A DNA stretch of 64,000 nucleotides. Source: Berberis thunbergii (taxonomy: Eukaryota > Streptophyta > Magnoliopsida > Ranunculales > Berberidaceae). The notes under the pieces are model-generated. The model saw nothing but the letters and a program-made list of their open reading frames with translations. It made no database searches and was not told the DNA's origin. Location: contig QNQO01007592.1 of the NCBI GenBank assembly GCA_003290165.1, positions 186,001 to 250,000 of the forward strand, read 5' to 3'. Position numbers and translations under genes: made by a program. This document shows, piece by piece, positions 56,556-64,000 of this stretch (position 1 is the stretch's first letter; every line of letters begins with the position of its first letter).

Positions 56556-57711
56556 TCATACAAAATCTTCATCTTCTATAATATTGTCATTATTAGCATT
56601 GATTGCAGGTTCATCATCTATATCATCCCTTGCCAATGGCAAATCTACATTATCATCTTGAAACCACTCATCTAAGTCTTGTTGTTGATAAGGCGTATTC
56701 TCATAGAATGAGTTTTCAGTTTCATTCTCGCCCATGTCATACAAGTCTCTTGGCTTTAAATGAACAACAACACTCCATTCTTTATCCACCTCATCCTCCA
56801 CATAATACACAAGTTGTGCCTCTGAAGCTTGAATATATGGCTCATGATCTTCATGATCACCAATATGTATCAACCGAGAAAAATTGATGGAAGTGAATTC
56901 ATCTATTCTAATCCCTCTATCAGTAGTGGTATTTGCCCACTGACATTTGAACATGGTAACCATGAAATGACCATGATAGTTTAACTCAATGATATCTAAC
57001 AATTTTCCATAATAAGGAACACTTCCTTCCCTGACATTATTATCACGACTACTTGCATAGCTTCTAGTTCCAAATGAACCAAATACTCCACTATTCTGAG
57101 TTTTCAAGCCATCTTCTCGCGCTAATGTTCGAAAGTTGAAGCCATTAACATTATATGCAGTAAACCTTCTTGCTTGAATAAGTGGTCCTCGTGCAAGAAA
57201 TATAATGTCATTTGAATGTGATCCGTTTACATCATTCACAACCTGACAACAAAATGATACCATATTAGTCATATGCATGATTATATTACTTAAATGAATA
57301 ATTGATATAATATATACTTACGCGTCTCCTAAACCAATCTACAAATCCTTTATGAACCACCTTATCTATCTCAACTTGTGATCGTGTACGACTCCTTAGC
57401 CTTCTCTTTGTTTCTGTCCTATATTCCCTAAATGTTACATCATAAAAAATAAGTATGAGCCATTACAAAGTTTTTTGAAGAATCATATTAAGTGTTAGAA
57501 TTTACTCACTGAAGAAACTAGTTGACTTTTGTGCAGTTGATCAACACGTGACGATGTGCATGCATATATTCTAAAGGTGTTAAATTAAAATATGAAGAAC
57601 CCCCCACTGGTCTGCCTACCAACGGAAACAAAGTAGCCACTTCAGAAGATCCAACACCAATTACCTCATCATCAACACGGGGTGTTCGATTGAGATCCCT
57701 AAATCAAAAGT
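56556..57711 (-). pseudogene. CACTA transposase (TNP2) C-terminal region
   Basis: From high to low coordinates: FPLVGRPVGGSS and EYMHAHRHVLINCTKVN (about 57545-57660), VHKGFVDWFRRR (about 57325-57360), then the long open frame 56556-57278 with IIFLARGPLIQARRFTAYNV, NGFNFRTLAREDGLKTQNSG, VPYYGKLLDIIELNYHGHFM, FKCQWANTTTDRGIRIDEFT and an acidic end. These match the DUF4218-end and DUF4216 regions of plant CACTA transposases. Introns separate the pieces. The catalytic N-terminal half is missing. Confidence 0.85.
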
Positions 57712-58080
57712 AAAACTTCTCTCCTTATGAGATTTTAAAAAATAGACAACCAAATACTTCAAAACTTGGGTTGTTTAGCTTATGTTAGAATTCCTGATCC
57801 TAAAAGGGACAAGCTTGCCAGTAGGGCATATGAGTGTGTATTCATAGGATATGCTGTTAACAACAAAGCCTATAGATTTTATAACCTAACTGATCATGTT
57901 ATCATAGAATCGAACGATGTTGATGTCTATGAACATAGATTTCCTTTTATCTCGAGGAATAGTGGGGGTACATTCTCTTATAACGTGCCTATGATCAGGA
58001 TGAATGATAAAGATAAAGCCACATAATCTGAGCCTAGGAGAAGTAAACGAAACCGAACTTCTAAAAACTATGGATAACAA
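57712..58080 (+). pseudogene. Copia integrase C-terminal piece beyond the CACTA
   Basis: SPYEILKNRQPN, then in a shifted frame CLAYVRIPDPKRDKLASRAY, ECVFIGYAVNNKAYRFYNLT and the pol linker PRRSKRNRTSKNYG. This is the end of the copia integrase and the start of the spacer before reverse transcriptase. The integrase core that should precede it is missing on both sides of the CACTA remnant. Confidence 0.84.
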
Positions 58081-58084
58081 ACAC

Positions 58085-58524
58085 ATCGAAAAACACTTTC
58101 ACAGTTGATAAATACAATCGAACTCTGGGATAGCAACCACATCGAAAAATACCTTCACAGTTTAGTCTTTCAATTCTCAGAGAGTTTACGCAATAACTTC
58201 CAATGTTTCTATTTAAACAGAGTTTTGTTTTTAGTAAACACTTCATATTTCAGAGAGTTTTTTTATTCATTGTTTTCGTGATTCCGAGCAAAAGAAAGTA
58301 AAGGGTGAATAGAATTCCATTCGTCAACAATGCATGTGATTGAACGAGATAGATACAGAATTCTAGGTTGTCTTATCCTAGGGACGACGGGGTTATCAAA
58401 CTGCTTGCACATTCTTGGGCAGAGCTGAGAAACGTCTTAAAGAGAGCGACCTAGTCCATGACTCAACCCAAGAAAATTGGTAACTTCGTTCCTGTTTTAA
58501 TTTGCAGCATTTATATTTCCAACA
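58085..58524 (+). repeat. Right LTR of the copia element, 5'-truncated
   Basis: Matches the last 440 bases of the left LTR with about one difference in 15-20 bases. Its front is joined to the integrase tail after a short duplicated stretch (GATAACAAACACATCGAAAA at 58075 and a related copy at about 58117). Confidence 0.82.
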
Positions 58525-59535
58525 AATTTTGCACTGCTTGGGAAGCTATCATTGTGGTGGACGATCAAAGAATGAACTGCAATACTCACTTTTATTGATT
58601 GCTTAGATATGGTTCAGGCTGTTAAGGGCCACATTGAACACTTTAGTGGGTAGCAATTTATTTCTGCCTTTTATTCTGATCTTGATTTAGAACAGCGTAT
58701 GTACTTCGAGACCACAATGTGCTCGATCATGAGCTAGCTAAGAACGTTTTTTCTCTTCTCGCAGTTGATTCACCTACATTTGCAGAGCATAGTAGCAGTG
58801 TGTGAGAACCAGAATAACTGAGCATATGAGCTTTAGAGAGAAAACAAGATGATGAAGAAGAAGACATACAACGATGATGGACATGGAAAGAGTGCCCCTT
58901 CCAAACACTCAAAATTTGAGCAAAAGTCCAACACCCATGCAGATGCGTTTCCAAACCCTAGCATCGACTGACCCTACTTTCATTAAAATACACTTATCTA
59001 GACAAACCCCAGGTCTCATCCTTCATTCTTACAACATTACTAGTGACTTCGATTTGGTAGGGGGAACTCTTTAGTATCTGTTTCTTGAGAAAATGAGCTT
59101 TCGAGAGTCAGAGAACTAGTTGCAGAGCGAAAAACTCACCTTTTAGCAGTTTGCTTCTTTTTCAGAAAGGTTGAACATGCAGATAAAAAGAAAGATTGAG
59201 AGGTTGATGAAGATCAAACATCTACAACAGACAAAGCTTGGATTTTCATTTCCAGAGTAAATCACATTGGAACCTAGAGGAAGAGTTAAAGGGAGAGAGA
59301 CAATAAAGTGAGAGAGAAAAATAAAATAAGGGGGATAGACTTAAAAGTAAGAATAATATAATTATAATTTGCTATATATACATAGGCATCGGTCGGTTTG
59401 GTTTTTTCAGTTAAATCACTTAATCAAAAATAGAACCGACCATATTGATTTTGAAAATTTTAAACCAAACCGACCAGAAACCGAACCAATCAGCTTAGTT
59501 CTGATCGGTTCAATCGATTTTTCTATTCAACCCTA
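58525..59535. other. 5' part of the hAT element, no gene seen
   Basis: The sequence between the copia insertion and the right end of the hAT. Subterminal words such as ACCAAACCGACC, AACCGAACCAATC and their complements lie at 59385-59520. No supported coding region; it may contain the transposase promoter. Confidence 0.5.
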
Positions 59536-59543
59536 CTAGGCTG

Positions 59544-60243
59544 GGTAGAATCTAGGTGATCATCTGAATGTGGATATTAGTGAGTAAGAATGTAGATGTC
59601 TAGAGATTAGGTGGGAGATGGTGAAACTTGAACCTTTACTATTATTTATTTTTCTTTAATGAATCTAGTGATGAGATTCTTTTCACTTATGTGTGTGGGA
59701 GTAATCATATTTTATTCTTAATATCAATATTGGTTGACATTATTACTTTTTATTTTTCCTTTTAGTGGTTTTGTTATCCCGAGTGTTTAGTTATCCCTTT
59801 CAGCGAATCACGGGACGAGATTTCTTTCAAGGTGTATATAATGTAACTCCCGTACTTTTCCAATGATCTTGATAAATATTTTTGTACATAAAGCTTTGGT
59901 TTTGTATTTTTGTGCTCTTATTAAAACAATATAATGTTGTAACCACAAAATATGTGAATGTTTGGTTTGTTTTGAATGAGATTAAATTCTAAGTAAATTC
60001 GATATTAATACAAGACATGAAAATTTTCTCTATTGGAGTTGCATTTAAAAAAAAAATCTTATTTCGTTTACCTAGTGTGTTTTCAAAATTCATTTTTCTC
60101 TCTTTGGTTTTGAATTTCGGGACGAGATTCCATTTAAGGTGGGTATAATGTAACAACCCTATTTTTCAAAACTACTTGAATTTGTATATTTTTTCGATTT
60201 TAGATTTCAACCAATTACTACTTATTAGTGTTTGAATAACATC
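59544..60243 (+). mobile_element. Gypsy remnant beyond the hAT: end of internal region and LTR start
   Basis: Two similar blocks, near 59806-59850 (GGGACGAGATTTCTTTCAAG then TATAATGTAACTCCC) and 60117-60160 (TTCGGGACGAGATTCCATTTAAGG then TATAATGTAACAACCC), resemble the pol end and LTR start TGTAACA of plant gypsy elements. With the primer site at 45386 they form a remnant that the hAT split. The internal region is very short, so most of it was deleted. Confidence 0.5.
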
Positions 60244-60920
60244 TGATGATACGTAAAAATGATCACACTCCTGAGCCGAACACGTGTCATGATGATCTTG
60301 AGGAACTATGGGCCTAAACATCGGCCCAACATAGGTCAAAGGAGGATCTAAGCCCACTCAACTTCAGCCCGGCAAGCAGACCCAGACTCTCACAACATGC
60401 TAGGCCCACACATCTCACAACTATCCACGATACTCATAAGCCCTTTACAGGCAAGTATCTCAAGGATCGCCTTCAGACGGGCAATTACAGCTGCTTTTTG
60501 CTTTCAACTAGGAAACAAACTCCAGAGTATCTTCCACACAGGGAAACTCCCTTCTACGGATTGCTCTTGGATTATAAACTATCTCCCGCGTATCTAGGAG
60601 TGCAGAGCTAATATGAAACCTGCCTCCTATAGTACGACTCTTAATTAGAGAGAGGTCTCCACGAAGATTTTCTCGCTAAACTACGACCACGATGGCTGGT
60701 TGAACCAGGACTTCTTGCACTAGAAGTAAGACATGAGGTTGGTAAGCTAAGGTACGCTGCGAATTCCCTGTTACACCATTACACATTCTTCAGATCTCTG
60801 TTCGACTTTAGCATCGAAGTGCCATCGGCCACCCTACGGTGGAATATGTGGCTCATGCGTGTTACTTGTGCAGGTCAGTAGGAACATGGTCAAAGCAGGG
60901 AGCGAAAATTGATTGCATCA
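60244..60920 (+). repeat. Candidate 5' LTR of the Tat-like element
   Basis: 677 bases with complementary ends TGATG/CATCA. The borders are judged from the ends and the primer-like site; the second copy is not available for comparison. Confidence 0.5.
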
Positions 60921-61209
60921 GTTTGGCTTCATCCATGGGGATGACATAGTTATTTACTTTACATTAAGTGTCGTGTCCTATAAAATCCCAGAGAGATGGT
61001 GACCACCAGGTCACACAACAACGAACCAAGGGACACGTCTAACGCTCTGGCTGTCCCTATACCTGTCCCTGCCATGCACAGGTATCCAACTCACGCCCCT
61101 GCACCAACGACAGTAATGATGGACCCCAAAATCGGGGTGCTGAAGTCTCAAATATAGCAGGTCATCAAGGCGGTGGAGACACTCACACGACAGAATCCAC
61201 CCGCTGCTA

Positions 61210-61968
61210 ATGGAGACCAGGAACAACACAGACCTCCACCTCCAATGGATGATAGGGAGTAAGCACAGGAGAGCCAGGCCCCAGCTAGTTCCCATTAGAC
61301 TAAGTCAGGCTGTGCAGCTAACGCCGATCCAACCACCAGGACAAAAAAGGCTTGGTTTCGGGAACCCTTTTCGCAAGAAAGCGCATGACCCGGACGTATT
61401 ATATAGCCTCTTCATCCCACCCTTTGTGGACTGGATCATGAGTGAAGCACTTCCAAGAAAGTTCACTCCCCCGAAGCTCGATTCCTATGACGAGATCACC
61501 GATCCTTTTCATCATCTGTGCCACTACCAACACGTAATGGCGTTCAAGGAAGGATCTGAATCCGTCATGTACAAAACTTTTCCCACTAGTCTCAAAGGCT
61601 CTGCATTGACGTGGTTCCACAGCCTTCCACCGAAGTCAATCGACTCCTTCGAAACATTGGCAAAGGAATTCTTGACACGTTTCATCAGGAGCCAGCGTTT
61701 CAGGAAAGGCCTGCACTACATACTCTCTCTAAGGCAAAGGTCTGGCAAGACGCTCAAAGAGTATGTCACACGCTTCAACAACGAGCTGACACTCATCGAC
61801 GGGTGCATCGACGATACAGCTGTGACCACATTCACTGTGGACCTCAAAGAGGGAAAGCTCTTCAAGGACCTCACCTTGGAGCCCTTTCTTGACATGGCAG
61901 AACTCCTCAAGAGCGTCCCGAGACACATCATCCTAAATGGAGTAAAAAATTGCCAAGAAGGAGATTGA
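61210..61968 (+). pseudogene. Gag of Tat-like gypsy element
   Basis: A 252-codon open frame with PRKFTPPKLDSYDEITDPFH, YKTFPTSLKGSALTWFHSLP, IDSFETLAKEFLTRFIRSQR and LREGKTLKEYVTRFN-like (RQRSGKTLKEYVTRFNNE) and FVDLKEGKLFKDLTLEPF-like words. This is the retrotransposon Gag domain (PF03732-type); it forms the particle. The frame ends early at NCQEGD; the knuckle part is one shift further on. Confidence 0.88.
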
Positions 61969-61978
61969 AGGCAACAAG

Positions 61979-62308
61979 ATGCCCTCAACTTCTAGGGACA
62001 AGAAGGAGGGAAAAAGATACGAGGATGAGGAGCGGAGCAAGAGGAATCACACTTACAACAGACTGGATCTTGATCGCCCCAGGCCAGATAAATCATCCAA
62101 CTACATTGGATCCAGAGCGATGACATCCCTAAATGCTAGTCTATCGGATGTACTCAACTTCATGAAAAATTGGGAGCAATTAAAGTGGCCTCTGAAGACA
62201 CGCGGAGACTATGCCAAAATGGACAATGGTAAGTACTGTGCGTACCACAAAGAGGGCGGCCACAACACCAACGACTGCAAAAGTATGAGGTATGAAGTAG
62301 AACACTGA
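61979..62308 (+). pseudogene. Gag zinc-knuckle part of Tat-like element
   Basis: Contains TPLNASLSDVLNFMKN-like (SLNASLSDVLNFMKNWEQLK), then WPLKTRGDYAKMDNGKYCAY and HKEGGHNTNDCKSMRYEVE. The C-x2-H-x5-H-x4-C arrangement (CAYHKEGGHNTNDC) is the zinc-finger form of Tat/Athila Gag. It is one frameshift from the Gag at 61210. Confidence 0.85.
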
Positions 62309-62439
62309 ATCCTTAAGGGAAAATGAAAAGACTTCTTGAAGTCTGAGAAGCAGTCAGAACATACTAGAGCTAGGGGGAATCAGTCAAAGAGATAGAGAAA
62401 GAGACTCCTAGGATAATATACGTCCTTCATGGAGTCGGA

Positions 62440-63005
62440 TTGAATGAAGACCAATCGCACAGGTCCTGCAAGCGGACTCTGCTGGATATGCTGACCCGAC
62501 CATCGGATGAAGATAGACGCGTTTGCTATTCAAAAATTCAGAACCCCATTCCTACTTTGACTTTTACGGACAAGGACCTCGATGGAGTCCGAGGGCCGCA
62601 CAACAACGCCTTGGTAATCTATGTTTCCATCTCAAAGTGGGAAGTGAAGAGAGTTCTCGTTGACACTGGAAGCTCGCTCAACATTCTATTCTACAATGCT
62701 TTTCACAACATGGACCTCAAGCAGGAAAATCTAGTTCCATCAGAGCACCTGCTGATTGGATTCAGTGGGGAAAAATGTTTTTCTATCGGAAAGATAAGTT
62801 AGCCACGACAGTTGGAGAACCGCGGTTAAAGAAGGTCCTGTTTTTGGACTTCATGGTAGTAGACGCACCATCATCCTACAACCTCATCAAGGGAAGACCG
62901 TGGCTACACCAAATGGAAGCAGTGGTCTCCACCTTTCACCAGTGTGTTATGTATACTGCTAACAACGCAGAAGGAACAATACATGGAGACCAACCTACGA
63001 CATGA
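62440..63005 (+). pseudogene. Aspartic protease of Tat-like element, frameshifted
   Basis: NALVIYVSISKWEVKRVLVD leads into the active site VDTGSSLNILFYNAF. A shift near 62790 moves to the second frame with FMVVDAPSSYNLIKGRPWLH, the conserved end of this protease. At 63003 a stop ends the frame; no RT follows in the window. Confidence 0.86.
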
Positions 63006-63010
63006 GGCTG

Positions 63011-64000
63011 CCACTACGCCACACTGAGACAAATATAGTGTTCCTAGATTCAACTACATGATGCGGAGCAACCTGAACTGGTGCAAAACCAAAAGACAGA
63101 AGAGACAACATTTTCGAGTGGTACAGGAGCAATCAGCTTTCCCGCTCAGCGATTTTTAAGGGCAATGGCAAGTGGGAACACTTCCCCCTGACATGCCGTC
63201 GCGACGGAGATCCGTTCCTTTTCAAGGTTTACTTTTCAGTGATTTATGTAACGCCTCGACACTCTGCTAAACGATCTGCGAGAGCAACCCGAATTCAATT
63301 CAAGGCTATGAACATTTTCTCTCCGTCAATAGTTGGTTTGCTTTGAGTTGTTTGTTTCCCTTTCCATAGTCAATATTGAGTTTAGAGTTCTTAAGAAACT
63401 TATGTTATTTGCAATAATTTAAGAAATAATACAAGAATTTTAGAAACAAACTCTATTGATTATTGGAAAGATGTAACAACAAACACTTTGAGGCGAATAC
63501 AAAAGGCTACATACTACGAACGCCCTGAGGCGACTACAAAAGTGTGAGCACTGTGGGCATTTGAATACAGTGAGAATTGAAGTAAAAGACTCGTTTAAAC
63601 AATTCTGCAATGGACAGAGTCCTACGAAAACTTGCAAACCCTCCGATACGAGTAATTTGCAAGTGAAAGCAAAGATAAAAGCTACTCGACCCCTTTCGAA
63701 GACGACATCAAAGTTAAGAGAATGGGAGATGCTCGACCACTTCCCAAGATAAAGACAAAGTGTAAAAGGAGATTGAAAGGACCGAGCAGTCAAATTGCAC
63801 CATTGATTACGACCAAACAGTACACGCGGTCAATTGCAGTAAAGATTGGGGTGTCGATCCCACGAGGAAAAACGATCTACAAAACAAGGTCAATGAAGAA
63901 AAAACTACGCGAAACTAAATGTAAGAAATTCTAGCAATTTTAAAATGTGAAATTAAATTTAGTTTAATAAAAATCAAGTTTAGAAAAGTCACAAGGTTCC
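63011..64000. other. Noncoding remainder at the right edge
   Basis: No supported gene. TGTAACGCCTCGACACTCTG at 63247 resembles the start of a gypsy-type LTR and may mark another insertion. The block from 63440 onward has weak direct repeats (AACACTTTGAGGCGAATACAAAAG and CGCCCTGAGGCGACTACAAAAG near 63483 and 63520). Confidence 0.4.

Larger units (their letters stand above)
54319..57711 (-). mobile_element. Truncated CACTA transposon inside the copia element
   Basis: The left end CACTACAAGAAAACAGGTG is followed by subterminal copies of GCGACGGTT/AACCGTCGC (54340-54650). The minus strand carries the 3' part of a CACTA transposase gene. There is no TTGTAGTG end before copia sequence resumes at about 57712, so the transposase front, the other terminal repeat and part of the copia integrase were lost, probably in one deletion. 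Confidence 0.85.
51998..58524 (+). mobile_element. Ty1/copia retrotransposon, internally deleted, holding a CACTA
   Basis: The left LTR (51998-52813, begins TGTTGAAA, ends TTCCAACA) matches a right LTR that keeps only its last 440 bases (about 58085-58524, ends TTCCAACA). Between them are gag, zinc knuckle, protease and pre-integrase (52890-54300), a CACTA insertion, and an integrase tail (57712-58075). Reverse transcriptase and RNase H are absent. Flanks GATTT (before 51998) and AATTT (after 58524) could be a decayed 5-base duplication. It lies inside the 14.1-kb hAT. Confidence 0.85.
45417..59535 (-). mobile_element. 14.1-kb hAT transposon containing nested insertions
   Basis: The left end TAGGATTGAA and right end TTCAACCCTA are imperfect inverted repeats, and CTAGGCTG stands on both sides (45409-45416 and 59536-59543), a perfect 8-base duplication as hAT elements make. 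Subterminal repeats around AACCGAACCGACC occur near both ends (45465-45480 and 59390-59500). A minus-strand hAT transposase pseudogene lies at 48200-51130. Later insertions are a small hAT element (49830-50728) and a copia element (51998-58524) that holds a CACTA. Without them the hAT is about 6.7 kb. Confidence 0.9.
60244..63010 (+). mobile_element. Ty3/gypsy Tat-lineage-like element, 5' part
   Basis: A candidate LTR runs from TGATGATACG (60244) to GATTGCATCA (60920); TGATG and CATCA are complementary ends. It contains GACTTTAGCATCGAAGTGCCATCGGC, a word typical of Tat-type LTR ends. GTTTGGCTTCATCCATGGGG follows, resembling a decayed TGGCGCCGTC primer site. Gag, knuckle and protease follow to 63003; reverse transcriptase is not in the window and the second LTR is not seen. 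Confidence 0.7.

Noticed and set aside
61011..61295. 94-codon minus-strand frame
   Set aside because: It is the shadow of the Gag leader of the Tat-like element.
1..64000. CRISPR arrays, bacterial operons, phage or organelle genes
   Set aside because: The gene structure and repeats are those of a plant nucleus; no evenly spaced short repeats with unique spacers were seen.

Overview
The window is nuclear DNA of a flowering plant, probably a eudicot. It is AT-rich, its genes have short GT-AG exons, it carries a plastid-type pyruvate kinase and a plant amino acid permease, and it holds plant families of LTR retrotransposons, CACTA, hAT and PIF/Harbinger-like DNA transposons, MITEs and tRNA-derived SINEs. 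I could not place the species.

Only one gene looks intact: a minus-strand amino acid permease (36542-40790, seven exons, 487 residues by my count). A plastidial pyruvate kinase (7655-13145, plus strand) keeps seven exons but carries at least five frameshifts, a nonsense codon and a lost splice donor, so it is a pseudogene with introns. An unrecognised minus-strand gene has been cut apart by two insertions; its pieces lie at 14803-15480, 17945-18202 and 25374-25470.

Layout. 1-1200: large foldback repeat. 3600-7486: decayed Ty3/gypsy element with a chromodomain, minus strand, ending against the 5' end of the pyruvate kinase. 15483-17944: short LTR element holding a fragment of the proteasome ATPase RPT2. 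18206-25370: CACTA transposon with both ends and a 3-bp target duplication, carrying spliceable exons copied from at least three unrelated host genes (PDR-type ABC transporter, plastid dihydrolipoyl dehydrogenase, BOR boron transporter) and perhaps a fourth. 26920-27883: small hAT-like element. 28126-about 33028: decayed Ty1/copia element. 33362-34096: PIF-like MITE. 35145-35312 and 37950-38211: three copies of a hairpin MITE family. 44340-45290: second large inverted repeat.

45417-59535 is one nest: a 14.1-kb hAT transposon, delimited by a perfect 8-bp target duplication, has its own decayed transposase, a smaller hAT element inserted in that transposase (with its own perfect 8-bp duplication), and a copia element that in turn contains a truncated CACTA transposon. 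The hAT lies just behind the primer-binding site of an older gypsy remnant. 60244 onward is the 5' LTR, gag and protease of a Tat-lineage-like gypsy element.

The main point of interest is gene capture: two different element classes within 10 kb (an LTR element and a CACTA transposon), both inserted in the same dead host gene, carry copied pieces of host genes. In the CACTA case the splice signals of the captured exons are largely preserved, so a chimeric transcript is possible.
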